From Przewalskia tangutica (Eukaryota; Streptophyta; Magnoliopsida; Solanales; Solanaceae): a DNA stretch of 64,000 nucleotides. Location of the stretch: positions 10,614,368-10,678,367 of the forward strand of contig CM056721.1 in NCBI GenBank assembly GCA_029844215.1, in the 5' to 3' direction. Positions 11,527 through 23,346 of this stretch are shown piece by piece. Made by a program: the position numbers and the translations under genes. Numbering within the stretch: the stretch's first letter is position 1; each line of letters opens with the position of its first letter. The notes below the pieces were generated by a model that saw only the letters and a program-made list of their open reading frames with translations, searched no databases and was not told the origin of the DNA.

Positions 11527-14500
11527 CTAAATTAGCTTCTTCTTTTGGAAATATCGCTTCAGATACAAAATTTGTAAAACCGCCGCCAGGACACAGACTG
11601 CCAAGGATGCTATACTAAAGCTAGCCACCCGTGTATTAGTTGTTTCACTAACCGACCGCATCTCTGCTTCTCTGAAAGGACAAAAAACCCCGGTATAAAC
11701 GTGAAACAAGAAAGACCAAGTAAGCAAACCAAAAGCATTGCATCGATAAGCCTATTAACAAATACCTGGTCTTTAAGTAAATCAAATTTTCATGAATGGC
11801 CTCTACAGCTCCCTCAAGCTTTCTCAGCTCAAGTTCAAGACCCTACTAGAGGCAGAAATTTGAGTAAAATTTCAAGAGCTTCCAGAAAAGATTTATTTAT
11901 CTACTTATCAGAAAAAGAAAAGTAAAGAAAAATCAAAGTATGATCCTTTACCGTTGTATCAATTGTACAGGAGGAGATAGCAAATAGATAACCCATGCTC
12001 AAACAATTAACAATTCAAGTTTTTGTCAGAAATTTCTATTGCCAAACTAAAATGTCCTGATTTGGAATGAGTCATTGAGGTCAACTTCCATCCCAAATGT
12101 AGCTTCCACAAAGCTTTACTCCTGAATGATTAAAGAGGTGACAATACTGACTTTCAAAATAAAATCATAATTAATTGCTAAAGCTTGATTGGTTAACTCC
12201 TTGAACATCCTAGGTCACAAAGTCTACCAAGCCACCCCTCCACAAATATCCTCACCCCCACAAAACCAAGGAGAACATTCATTTGTCCCACCACTTACCA
12301 ACTCCAGAAAACAATAAGCAAAGATACACAAAGGAATTAATTAACTCAGAATAGGATCATGGATTAACCTTATATGCTCAGGACCACCATGAATAAATGG
12401 TTCATAAACAAATGGGTCTTCTACCTACTAAGGTAAAGTGTTCAAAAGCTCATAGAGAGAAGTCCGGTGAACTAAATTCCTGCTTTGTGCAGGGTACGAG
12501 GAAGGACCAGACCACATCAGGATTGTGGGACAAGATCAATGGTTTATGAGGTAAAAGTAAGTTTTACTCCCATTCCTAATTTCTCTCGGTTGTTCAATTG
12601 ACTATGTGAGTATAATTGTATAAATCAGATTACTTTTTTATAAGAGTATAAATCAGATTACTTATTCTCCATTAACAATCTTACTAAAAGTAAGGATCAT
12701 CCTTGTACTCCCTCTGTCCAATTTCAAATGACAATATTATGAATCTTTGACTTGTGCACTATATAAGTAATAATGGAAGAAAACATTTAATTTGCCATCG
12801 GAATGTTTGTTTGTTGAAAAATATCATATAGAAGTTTAAATTTAAATAGTTAATGGAATTTAAGAATAGTAGCAGGTCACGGGTTCAAGCAGTGGAAACA
12901 ACATCTTCCATAAATGTAAGGTAAGGCTGCGTACAATAAACCCTTGTGGTCCGACCCTTCCCCGGACCCCGCGCATAGCAGGAGCTTAGTGCACCTGCCC
13001 TCTTTTTTTTTTAGTTAATGGAATAAGTTCTTGAAATTTGTTAAAGTTGTACAACATGATATTAAATGGAATTGTGTCAAACATTTTGGACGTCCTAAAA
13101 TAAAGATGCCATATAAAATATGTCAACACTTTTTCTCTTCAAACTAAGGAAAATAAGAGATTTTACCAATTTGACGCTCTCTCTCCCTACCTCTCCATGA
13201 TTTTAAATCCAAGTAGCATCTATGACAGTGACTTCCCTCTTTAAAGAACTCTAACTTCAATTATACCATCATTAAACTATGACCTTTTTAATTCGTTAGT
13301 AAAAGATGCCTCAAATTCGTAGCTTTTAGTCCCCCTTTCTCCCTCGAAGGCCCGTACTTTCTTCAAATTAGTGCGCTTTAGTTTCACACAATAATGTTTC
13401 TAACAAAAACAAAAGCTGAAAGGACAACAAAATAAGGTCCCACCTCTATCTTCTCCTTTCTGGCAACCGATTCCCAATCCTTGGCAGCAATTCCCGTTTT
13501 CCAGTCAAGGCTAACAGTTAAGCTCCCACCTCCTGGATTATGACCATATTCAACCCAAAAACATGCTAGATAGTTGCCAGCCTCAGTTGTTGTGAAGGCA
13601 AACTGACCGTGTGTCATGTTCTCCTTGTGATGAAGGGTGTTCCCAAATGGTGAGGAGACCTGCACAAGTAATAACATGCCATAAGATTCACTATAATAGT
13701 AGAAATGACGAAATATGATATATCAGCCACATCATTTCCATTAAATTTGCAGAGATGTTCTAGCCCAACAAAAAGGTGATAAACTATTTCAGCAAAACCA
13801 AGTAAAGAAACTGAATCTCGAGAAAACACTAGCAATACCACCTCAAATTTAAAATACCTCCCAATGCCAGTTGATTTTTTTGTGTGTGTTAGACCTTCAT
13901 GGCACAAGCCCGTGCGCTTTCATATTTGTTACCAATTAAGAGGAGCAATCAGGGAATGCTTTGTATCATTGGACGTGTCTAGAGTCTAGACTAACTTTAG
14001 TAGTACAATAGAACAAGAAGGCGAAGCACTAGAAAAACATAAACAACTAAACTAGGAACACTATAATCATATAGTGTTCTAAGCTGTTTTACGCCATCCA
14101 ATGACAACTTACACACGTGAACTATGTAGAATCTAGAGCCTAAGTTGATATTATCATGTGAACAACTAAAGCACAAAGCTCTCTATAATCATATAGAATT
14201 TTAAGATGTTCTACGCAATCCAATGACAGAACTTACACATGTGAACTATGTAGAATCTAGAGCCTAAGTTGATATTATCATGTGACCAGCAAAAGCACAA
14301 GGCTCTCATTAAAAATTCAGCTAGAAATTGGACTAATCCTATAGGGTGACTAGCAGTGTCAAGTACAAAGGTGATTGCTTGCTCTATTTCAGTAAATTAG
14401 AGTGTAGTTATGACTTATGAATCTTGTGATGATGCATAAGCAAGAGAAGAACCAGCATCAATTTCAGGGCATCATATCATTGGCCAAACACAAATGTCTG

Positions 14501-16019
14501 ATCCTACTGGGTACCAAGTACCTCGATATGGAGCATATCTAATACCTAGTGTAAGTGAGGTGCAAATGTAACAGAAGCCTAGTGCAATAATTCATGGGAG
14601 GGAAAAATCTCGAAAAGATGTAACCATCGGGTGTTGGTCCCAAAATTAGCATCTGGTCATACCAAATATCTAGTCTTCCGAATGCCACATGTGCTACCTA
14701 TATCACATGGAATAGTAGGGTTGGTAGCACACTCCTCATAAGACTAAGTCTGTTTTCAAAGCAATTATATGAAACATATTGGGCCTCTACTGTAGATCAG
14801 AGACATTCTGCCAAGTTTTCTTCACAGATCTTCTATAGATGGGACTTCTCTTTACTTATTCACAGACTAAATATTATAGGTGCTTTGGGCGGTTTACTGC
14901 TTAATCTTGTAAAAAATAAATATTCCTCCTATCCAAGTCTCTTTACCTGATATCCCATTTTTCACTGCTATCCCTTAGATCATTATTCAACAGACAAAAA
15001 TTTGAGCGTACCTTATAGAAATATATTACATATAGCACAACATATGCATATGTTTCCATTGTTCTCTCATATTAACTTAGTTAAGAGTAACTAAATTCTA
15101 CGCAATCTTACGTCTTTATTCTATACCTCAACAACTAAGTGAAATGTTAACATTGGATTCTTCACAAATTCATCTCTGTCGTCCTTTTTACTGTAGTTAA
15201 GAATAAGTCAGTATGTCACAGATAAGTATCGGGATAAGCAAACAAACTTTCATTCCAGTGAAAATCTAACAGACCATAATGCCTAATGTAATGAATTCTC
15301 TGGAATAAGAAGTACGATCGTTAAATCAGCAAAACAATCTTTTTGACAACTTGGCAAAGACCTAAAACACTACCCAAATCGTAATTTATTCGCAAACTAG
15401 TCCATCAACTTGTTCTATGCACTATAAATGGACAAAGTAAATAACATTAGCACACTTGACCCCAAAAAAATCAATCTTTTCCAAAAATCCAAAACATCTT
15501 ACTAATCCAGCTGAATTAGTTGAAAATCAATTAGTTTAAACTATACCCCTACCCCAACCTAGGAAACACTTTTATTAACCTAACACATAATTAAAATAGG
15601 ATCATGCCAAATTACCCTTAAAGCAAAACCAAATCAGAGATTCACAAACACAAACAAGAATGTAAGTATTCCAAGCAAATAAGATTTAAGACTATTAACT
15701 AATCTTAAACTAAAACTTATAATTGACCCAACACTTGTGCCTGGGGCTGCTACAAGTGAGTATTAATTCATACTGAAAAAACTAGAAAGAAAATAAAAAA
15801 GGAAAATTAGGAGTATGGGGTGGGTACCTTGACAGAAACGGTGGGGTTAGGATGATGATGATCATCGGAGATGGCAAAGTAATCAGCCAAAACGACGACG
15901 TTATTATGAAGTTCTTCAGAAACACACTTTGTTCCAGTCGCCGGTACAGTCAACCATATAGCTTGAACCTTGTGCAATAAACACAGTACAATCAATGGCA
16001 AGAACACCCACTCCCTCAT
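11527..16019 (-). CDS. p24-delta family cargo receptor (emp24/gp25L/GOLD), four exons
   Basis: p24 proteins are type I membrane proteins of COPI and COPII vesicles that cycle between ER and Golgi and help sort secretory cargo. Exons (minus strand): 16019-15828, 13659-13444, 11842-11766, 11671-11527; all borders are GT-AG and the phases fit (0, 0, 2), giving 209 aa, the usual family length. Residues 1-20 (MREWVFLPLIVLCLLHKVQA) are a signal peptide. Next comes the GOLD domain with its conserved cysteine pair (GTKCVSEEL and NYLACFWVE), then a coiled-coil part (LRKLEGAVEAIHENL), one membrane helix, and a short cytosolic tail KRYFQKKKLI. That tail has the aromatic and di-lysine residues used for coat binding. 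The DWKTGIAAKDW and GLELELRKLEGAVEAIHENL segments match the plant delta subfamily. It looks intact. Confidence 0.93.
12860..13012 (+). mobile_element. SINE of the Solanaceae TS type, 5'-truncated
   Basis: An exact 12-bp target duplication AGTTAATGGAAT flanks it (12848-12859 and 13013-13024). It contains a tRNA-like B box (GGGTTCAAGC), then AAGGCTGCGTACAATA, GGTCCGACCCTTCCCCGGAC and CGCGCATAGCAGGAGCTTAG, and ends in a T run. I recognise this as the tRNA-derived TS SINE family known from tobacco and relatives. No A box is present, so the 5' end is truncated. It lies in intron 2 of the p24 gene, opposite to the gene's direction. Confidence 0.88.
14061..14306. repeat. Tandem duplication of about 122 bp in p24 intron 1
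   Basis: Two adjacent copies (14061-14182 and 14183-14306) both start CTATAATCATATAG and share CTATGTAGAATCTAGAGCCT and TTGATATTATCATGTGA. They differ by a few substitutions and a short indel. No coding role is visible. Confidence 0.9.
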
Positions 16020-16131
16020 TTTTACAATTTTGACTTGCCAATGATCTATGTAGACAGAGCTTGGAATGTTCAAAATTGGAATCTTGGATGAACATATGTA
16101 TGTGGGCATGTGATGTATTCTCATTATATTA

Positions 16132-16172
16132 GCCCATTGGGCCTTTTTTAGTTATGCAAATCCATGGGCCTC
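16132..16172 (-). promoter_or_regulatory. Site II-type (TGGGCC/GCCCA) motifs upstream of p24
   Basis: GCCCATTGGGCC at 16132-16143 and an ATGGGCCTC at about 16164-16172 lie 115-150 bp upstream of the p24 start codon. TGGGCC/T 'site II' motifs are bound by TCP factors in plants and are common near housekeeping gene starts. The palindromic arrangement is seen; the role is inferred. Confidence 0.5.
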
Positions 16173-16206
16173 TTTGGTTTCAACAATCTTACCTAATTCG
16201 CACAAA

Positions 16207-16250
16207 TGTCCCTATTTTGGGTAGTCTTTGCCCCTATTTTGGGTAGTCTT
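16207..16250. repeat. Short tandem repeat, about 20 bp, two copies
   Basis: CCCTATTTTGGGTAGTCTTT occurs twice head to tail. The following 300 bp (to about 16600) holds ATGCCGGATAAG / GACATAA motifs recurring at 16375 and 16490, with a weaker relative at 21700-21760, which suggests a dispersed Solanaceae repeat. Confidence 0.7.
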
Positions 16251-16825
16251 TTATTTTTGTCCTTCAAAAGTTAATTTTTGCCCTTTATTATTTTTGGCGC
16301 GGCATAATTAGATTTCGCTCGACATAATTAATATTTATCTTCGATATATGTATCATACACAACCCACATATTATGCCGGATAAGACATAAATGTCAACAC
16401 TCCACAAAATCTGAAAGAGACATAATTTCATATTTCGGCGAGCATAGTTAGCGTTTAATTTCAACATATCATAGCATTCACACAATCTATGCCGGATAAA
16501 GTATGATTTCCTACACTCAACATAATTTTAAAAATCACTATAAAACTATGTCACATAACTTAATTCTTACATAATTTATGTCGCACGAGATAAAAATCCA
16601 GTTTTCGAAAAAAATAATATTATAGAGATTGTATTGCGAATCAGCTGAATATTTTCATAAAATAAATAGCAGAGATAAAAATTGAAGACCACATATATGA
16701 AGGGAAACAATTAAAGACCAGTGCGTTTGAGGGGAAATCCGCACAAAAAAATGATTATGTACAGTTTTGGGAAAGTGACAATCTATAGGCAGCAAAAATT
16801 ACAAGCGCTAGCTCATCGACCCAAT

Positions 16826-17045
16826 CACTACAAGAGATTAGACTCTTTTGTGGAAACTAAAATCGCTGCAAAAGTTTAAAATGTCGTCACTAAAGGTCAT
16901 TGTATGTACTACTATTGCTAAAGTTTTTTGTGACGACTCTAGGGGATCGAACTACACATTTTGTGGCGACTATCCACAAAAAGGAAACAAATATGCGTCG
17001 AAAAAAAATCACCAACAAGAGAAAAGAAGAAGAAAAAAGAAGTGA
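16826..17045 (+). mobile_element. CACTA (En/Spm) transposon end fragment
   Basis: Begins CACTACAAGAGATTAGACTC, the classical CACTA terminus, followed by subterminal repeats of the TTTTGTGGCGAC / GTCGTCACTAAA kind. The other end is not found and no transposase is present. The fragment seems cut off by the Ogre-like LTR piece that begins at 17095. Confidence 0.65.
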
Positions 17046-17094
17046 TGGAGAAATTGAGCCTTCAAAAAATATCCCAAAATATGTATAGTAATAG

Positions 17095-17480
17095 TGTCAC
17101 GCCCGTTTTTTTACCACGAGGTCTAAACGGTGCTGCAACGTTGCTCTTTTGGCGCAGTTCTCTGAATTAAGCAAAGTGTTGTTTTTTGAGGAGTCGCCAC
17201 TTAATTATTTAGGTGAATTAAGACACTAAAAATGATCTCCATATGATGCCTACAAAATTAATGAGATTCTGAATAAAGATTTTTTATTATCCTAAAGGGA
17301 AGGGGTCGAGGATCCTTTAAGATCCGCTAACTTACGATTATCCAGTCAAACCTAGGTTAATATTTATTGGCTTTATAAAAATATGTGTTTGAAACAAAAA
17401 TAAGAAATGTTTAAAAGTATTACGACGGAGCCAATCTATGTTTAAAAAAAATAAGAAATGTTTAGGCTACTACCATCTCT
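17095..17480 (+). mobile_element. Truncated 5' part of an Ogre/Tat-like LTR
   Basis: Starts TGTCACGCCCGTTTTT and shares with 37655-38060 the landmarks GAGTCGCCAC, GGTGAATTA, TTAATGAGATTCTG, AAGATCCGCT and CCAAACCTAGG. The 3' end of the LTR (TGTCAACA) is missing, so this is a truncated copy of the family seen whole in the copia nest. Confidence 0.65.
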
Positions 17481-17569
17481 TAAATCATAGCCATTGAAGC
17501 CAATCTATGAAGCTTTTATGGAAGTCGAACTTGATTAACATATCACGGAAGCATTAATTAGGGAGAGAA

Positions 17570-17985
17570 GAAAGTAGTTGTAAATTGGTGAAACTTTAAA
17601 TGGTCATAACTATGCGTTCGGACGTACGTCTTCCCAATCGATTTGACGTTTATCTCAAATCGATTCCTAATTTTTCCTTTTTTCACTACAGATCTCGCGA
17701 TATACAATAGATTTTAACGTACGATTTCGTGGTAATGTAGGTGTGCATGTCAATTTCAATTTTGAAAATTCAATTTCAAAAAAAAAAAATACTGACCGAC
17801 CCATTGAAAAATCGAGAAAAAACCCGATGTATCCGATACGTTCGGCGATATAAATCGAACATATCGTTTTTAAAAAAAAATAGTTTGATTCGGTTTTAAA
17901 AAAAAATCGATTTTTTTCGGTTCGGAATTTTTCGATACAAAACCGGTATGAAGTTATGAACCGATATATGCCCACCCCTAATCAA
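17570..17985. mobile_element. Truncated hAT-like repeat related to 22680-23346
   Basis: Shares with 22895-23200 the blocks TTAGTTGTAAATTG-type start, ATGGTCATAACT, GCGTTCGGACGT, ATCTCGCGAT and AATGTCAATTTCA. It ends in CGGTTCGG-rich sequence and GCCCACCCCTAAT, a typical hAT-like terminus. The left end and target duplication were not found. Confidence 0.5.
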
Positions 17986-18160
17986 CATTAGAGTACGCTA
18001 AGCTAAGTAATTGAATGGTTAAAACTTTTACAAAAAATTAAAACTAAAATTGAAATCGAAATCCTAAAATTAAATGTGAATATATCCGAATTTGTAACCT
18101 ATTGCTAAACAAGTATTTTGGACTAATTATTTATATTAATGTAGGAAAACAAAGAGCAGG

Positions 18161-18848
18161 TGTGTGAAATATCTTGTTGTAGTAGTGCTTTGCTCAACCG
18201 AACTCCATATATATATATTATACACAAATAATGGAATAAAAGAATCTTCTATGCTAACAAACTACACAGCTGGCTGGCTATACATTATTGTCTGGGCCTG
18301 ACAGAATTATGTTTTACAATGATGATAGGATAAAAAATGGAATTTAATCAATACAAAACACTTTCCATTTCAGCCGTGTTCTTGCAATGAGACTTGGGCC
18401 AGTGGTGAAGGCAACATTGGGCCTCCTCTGCGTAATTGGGCCTCTTCTGTGTGTGCATTTCCATTAATGAATTCTTGATCCAACACAATTTTCCCTCTCG
18501 AGTCTTGTCCAATACTATCGATGCTGTGGACTCTTTCTTCACATCAATGGCTTCTTCATTTTCATGGAGAGGAGATTTGTGAGTGTCAACACCCCCTCTC
18601 TCAAGTTGGACTTGCCGATAAGACCAGGTAATGGCTTAGTGAAGACGTCGGCCAAGTGGGATTTGGAAGGCACAAAATGCAAAGAGATCAAGCCTGTCAA
18701 CAACTGCTATCGACAATGAAGTTCGACATGCTTGGTCCTTTCGTGAAAACTAGGGTTTTTGTCTATCGGAGTGTAACGGGATTGGGAGTGTTGGGGGAAA
18801 TGGTGAGATCTGTAAGTAATCGCACCAACCAAGTCAATTCTTTCTGCC
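18161..18848 (-). mobile_element. 3' end of a copia element (LTR plus RNase H tail, copia-3)
   Basis: On the minus strand, 18848-18604 carries remnants of the copia RNase H tail including an ADVFTKPLPGLIGKSNL-like stretch. A purine tract GAGAGGGGG follows at about 18603-18592, then an LTR starting TGTTGACACTC at 18591 and running to about 18161. No 5' LTR or upstream domains are present, so it is a truncated copy. Confidence 0.7.
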
Positions 18849-18867
18849 ACATCTCTTCCACAATCCA

Positions 18868-18954
18868 TTCACACTAGATACTTCTTGGTAGCAAATGTGC
18901 CCACTTTTTTCAGTCTTTCCCAGCGTTCTTGCTCTTTCAGCAACACCCACTGAG
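18868..18954 (-). pseudogene. Fragment of the 150-aa helical-protein gene
   Basis: About 85 bp align with 60148-60231 inside the intact gene at 60060-60512 (shared blocks TACTTCTTGG, AGCAAATGT, AGTCTTTCCCA, GCTCTTTCAGCAACACCCA). The rest of the gene is missing. It sits directly at the left border of duplication unit A, so it marks an old breakpoint. Confidence 0.75.
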
Positions 18955-19489
18955 CTATAATACTCACGGGCTTTAGCTGAAATCTTTCATTTATGTCAAA
19001 ATCTGTCACAACGTCTCATTTGATATTATCAATAAGAAATATATCCAATAATATAATTTCAATGCATACTTTATATTACCAACACATTTTATGAAACATT
19101 TAGAATTCATCATGTGTCACAAAACGTTATTGAGTTCATAAGAAATGCTAGAACAATTTTACAAGTCAATTATTAGCAAATTCAAGCTAAGCAATAGTTT
19201 ATGGTAAGTCATGGACAAAGGTGACAAAATTAGTTCAAACTCAAATAATCGGTTCAATTCGCTTATTTTATGGGTTTGAGAAAGAGTAATTTTGATGATG
19301 GGTTGGTTTGGGTTAGCCCAAACTGACTAATCATAAATCAACAGTTCAAATGAGCTCATGATGATGCTCAAAATTGACTCATCAAAATAATTAATTTTAA
19401 TAATTAGAGTTTCACTATAGATTAAGATTTTTATTTATAAATAATTATTTAAAAATTCTTTTATTATTTCGGAAAAATAAAAATATACC

Positions 19490-20206
19490 AACGCACCCCA
19501 ACACATATTTCATATTTTTTTGTTACTTTTATAAAAAAAATGATTTTTTTCTTACCTCCCCTACCCCCTCCACCTCATCTCACTGCCCCACCCCATCCTC
19601 AAATTTATATTTCATATTTTTGTTATTTTTATAAAAAAAAATATTAAAAATATAAAAAAATTTCTTACCTCCCCACCCCACCCACCCTCAAATTTCAATT
19701 ATATTTTTTTTTGTTACTTTTATAAAAAAATTATTAAAAATATGATTTTTTTTCTTATATCCCCTACCCCTCCCACACACTACGCCATCCACCCCACCCC
19801 AATCTCAAATTTCTATTTCATATTTTTATAAAAAATAATTATTAAAAACATGATTTTTTTTACCTCGCCTACTTCACCCCTCACCACCTCCTCAAATTTA
19901 TATTTCATATTTTTCTTACTTTTATAAAAAAAAATGAATTTTTTTCTTACCCCCCCTACCCCCTCCCCCACACTACCCCTCCACCCCAACCCCCATTCTC
20001 AAATTTTTGTTTCATATTTTTTGTTACTTTTATAAATAAAAAATTATTAAAAATGTGAATTTTTTTCTTACCCTCCTACCCCACTCCCCGCCCTATCACA
20101 TTCTCAAATTTTCATTTTATATTTTTTTTTACTTTTATAAACAACATGAAATTTTTTCTTACCCCCTCTGTCCTACCACCCACCCCACCCCACCTCACCC
20201 CCACCT
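19490..20206. repeat. Pyrimidine-rich tandem array, left part
   Basis: Units of about 80-125 bp each contain a poly-C/CCACCCC block, then CTCAAATTT, TTTCATATTTTT, TACTTTTATAAAAAAA and ATGATTTTTTTCTTACC. About seven units are seen here. It continues at 20756-20900 after a hAT-like insertion. Unit B lacks the whole array. Confidence 0.85.
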
Positions 20207-20747
20207 AGGGTTGTTATCGGTTCAGTTCGGTCCGGTATCGACATATCGGAATCAGACCGATAAGGTTACCGGTCCGGATCGATAAGAATTCGATCCTGAA
20301 AAGAGATCAAGGACCGGACCGATACCTTATCGGGCGGGTACCCAGTCTGATAAGATTACCGGTCCGATCCTGGATACCGTTTCCGATCTGAAATCGATCC
20401 GAAATATTAAAATTCCTTCTTTACTTAAAAATCTCAACTTTACTTATAATTTTTTTTTTATAAAAATCTCAGCTTTACTGTTTTACATAATACATATTAA
20501 CAAACTTAAAATAATATATAATAGCAATATTTCAAGGATTGATCATCAATTCATCATCCCAATTCCCAAATTATTCTAAGGGTATCGAACCGGGACTGAT
20601 AACATATAAGTTATTGGGTAATTAGACCTGATTGTCAGACTGGGTCCTTATGTCTGGTATTTGTATCCGCACCGTTAACTTTTCGGTCCGAGTATCAGTC
20701 CGGGTATTTACAATAGGTTCTCGGGTTATCGGACCGATATGACTCTA
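20207..20747. mobile_element. hAT-like element inside the tandem array
   Basis: Left end AGGGTTGTTATCGG after a T; right end reverse-complemented TAGAGTCATATCGG. Flanking 8-mers CCCCACCT (20199-20206) and CCCCACCA (20748-20755) differ at one base and match the array sequence, so it inserted into the array. The interior is rich in CCGGTCCGAT-type subterminal repeats with no reading frame. Confidence 0.75.
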
Positions 20748-20755
20748 CCCCACCA

Positions 20756-20900
20756 TATTCTCAAATTTCTATTTTATATTTTATTACTTTTATAAATAAT
20801 TTATAAAAATGTGATTTTTTTTCTTACTCCGCTTCTATCCACACCTACCCCTTCCACCCTCATCCTCAAATTTATATTTCATATTTTTCTGCTTTTATAA
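20756..20900. repeat. Pyrimidine-rich tandem array, right part
   Basis: Continuation of the array at 19490-20206: the same TTTTATATTTTATTACTTTT and CCTCAAATTTATATTTCATA blocks resume after the hAT-like element. Confidence 0.8.
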
Positions 20901-21225
20901 AAAAAATTAAAAATATTATTCTTATTTTAAAAACAAAGATATAGAAAAATCAAATATCATATAAAATAAAATAATATCATAAAAGGTAAGTTTGAAATTT
21001 GTAAAATAAATGAGTCAAATTGAACAATTTAGGTTATGACTCATCATTTAACTTCACTCGACGAAAACCTCACAAGATAGTTTAAACTTAATAAACCTCA
21101 AGGCGGCCTTAGTAGCTAGTAGCTACGACATGTTTGCTCCAACTGTTCCAAATGATTCCAACAACTTCAATCTACATAAACAAACTCACATATATCAATA
21201 ACGTGTCACAACAATAGATAGCAAT

Positions 21226-22670
21226 CTAATCAACTAAGTGTTTTACACTGAAAACTAAATTTCCAAGAATTCCCTATTTCTCCATTTTAGGTGATACCTT
21301 GGGCAATCAACTTACAAATCCCAACATCGGCATTAATATATTCATTTGAACCATATAAGTTTACCATTAAAAACTTATCGACACTAATTCATTATCTCCT
21401 TTAAACATGCCGGCTATTTTGGCGCCTGGGATTGTTTCGCGCCAACCCCAACGTTCCCCACCTATAGCTTTTTCCTTTTCTTTTGGTTTCCAACTCAAAT
21501 CACTTCCAAACTTTATCATATATATTACACCATACTCTGTAGGTAAGAGTGCAAATGACCGGATCAGGTTGAATTTATACGGATTAAAATGTGTTGAGTT
21601 AAGAGTAATAAATAAATGAATCATGAAGAAATTCCACGTACTGTTTGCCCTTCAGATGGGATGGTCTATAATTTTTGTCCTTTAAAATTAAACTTATGCC
21701 TAGCGGGACATAAATTTTTTAAGGGTTACGACATAACTTGTGAATTTTATGATGCGAAAATATCACGAAAAAGTTATTTGTCTGGAGGAAAAAATTAAAG
21801 ACAGCACAAAATAGGGACAAAAGTGCAAATCTGAAGTTAGGCTCTATCAGGGCCCTAAATTCGAACCTTCTACATTATGAAGTTAGGCATTGTTAGAGTC
21901 TTAACTTTAGACCCCGGTTTTAACTCCAGATCTACCTACCCGAAATGATTATGATGCGACTAAATTTAATGTTTCTATAAAGAATTTCGGCTATTCTTTA
22001 GATAGGGATCCTAAATGGCCTATTTGTGTAATTCCCCCAAATAAAGGTGATATGGTTTTAATTTAATCCATGGGACTCTTTGTTTGAAAGACTTTACCTA
22101 ATTATTTGCTAACAAATTTGTTAGTAATATAATACGTAGAAAATATGGGTCGAGATAATTACATATGAAGGTCAACCAACAACGTTGAGGAAATAGGCCT
22201 ATGTTGGAAAGTTGCCTTGGTGGAGGTTGGGTCCGTCCATCTTCAATGATTTAAACATTATGGTTCCACATGTTTGAGAACTTGGTTCTTTACACGTGCT
22301 TAATCTACTAAGTGAGTAGATGACTGTCGGGCCAAGAATCATCAAATTTCGTTGAGAAATGGAAGATATATTGATCCACGAAGTAAAGTGTTTGAGACAT
22401 GGAAAAGTGGTGTGTGACAAATCTACCACATCGATAGGAAAAGGAAGAATTGTTCATGTTATAAGTCTCTAAACTGAATAAGGAATTGGGACCCCAAGGG
22501 GTAACCCATGTGTTTGAATGAGGGAGGACCTAGGTGTGCTTGGGTTCGAGACTAGCCCGACACGCAGCGCCACCACCCGCCCGGTCCGATCGGGCTGCGG
22601 GGCTGTTCTGACATTATCTTTTTGGACTCCAGACTTTATTATAATTACAGTTTGGTCCCTGAATCTGGAA
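21226..22670. other. Unit A-specific region without a gene
   Basis: Absent from unit B. Contains two E2F-type motifs (see separate entry), a fragment of the GACATAA repeat family near 21690-21760, and AT-rich sequence. No reading frame is convincing. The stretch at about 22500-22670 is GC-rich and probably belongs to a damaged copia LTR that continues after the hAT-like element at 23347. Confidence 0.4.
21417..21443. promoter_or_regulatory. Two E2F-type motifs without an associated gene
   Basis: TTTTGGCGCC at 21417-21426 and TTTCGCGCC at 21435-21443 both fit the E2F site TTTSSCGC. E2F sites control replication and cell-cycle genes. No such gene follows on either strand, so this may be a promoter scrap or chance. 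Confidence 0.35.
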
Positions 22671-22679
22671 AGCGTCGGT

Positions 22680-23346
22680 AGGGCTGTTAGTGGTTCGGAT
22701 ATACTCGAGAACCGGACCGGTAAACCCGGATCGAAACCGGACCGAAACCTTAACGGTCCGGATACGAGTATCTAAAAAATACCCGGACCGTTAAAGGAAC
22801 CGGACCGGTAAAATACCCGGTAACCGGTCCCCCCTCCCACCGTCTCCCTCCGGCCCCTCCACCAGCCCCAACCCCCCACTCTCCTCACACTCGAATTAGT
22901 TGTAAATTGATCAAACTTTATATGGTCATAACTTTGCGCTCGGACGTCCGTTTTACCTAATTTTTTTTTGATTTCGCGTATTTTTTCGAGACGAATAATC
23001 CCAAACGGACTAAGCTTCACCGGATTTCTCCAAAACCGTTCATATTGCCCCTCAATTTCTCTTTTCCCCCAAATCGTTACGTTTTTCCCATTTTCAAATC
23101 TAAATATCTCGCGATGTACAATTGATTTCAACGTAAAAATTACGTGGCACCGCGTCCGAGAATGTCAATTTCAGTATTGGAAATTCAATTTTTTTTAAAA
23201 AAAAATGGCCCGACCCGGAAATTCTTACCGGTACGGACCGAGAACATGACCGATAAGGTTTCGGTCCGGGACCGGATCTCGTCCCAGATCAAACCTTACG
23301 GTCCCGGTAGTCGATACCGGACCGGACCGACCGAATAAAGACTAAG
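22680..23346. mobile_element. hAT-like non-autonomous element, GC-rich
   Basis: 667 bp bounded by GCGTCGGT (22672-22679) and GCGTCGGC (23347-23354), an 8-bp duplication with one mismatch. Both ends are dense in CGGTTCGG / CCGGACCGGTAA motifs forming degenerate inverted repeats. The middle matches 17570-17790. It appears to have landed in copia LTR sequence. Confidence 0.7.

Noticed and set aside
16848..17170. Overlapping short frames on the plus strand
   Set aside because: They translate CACTA subterminal and LTR sequence in several frames; Lys-rich from A runs.
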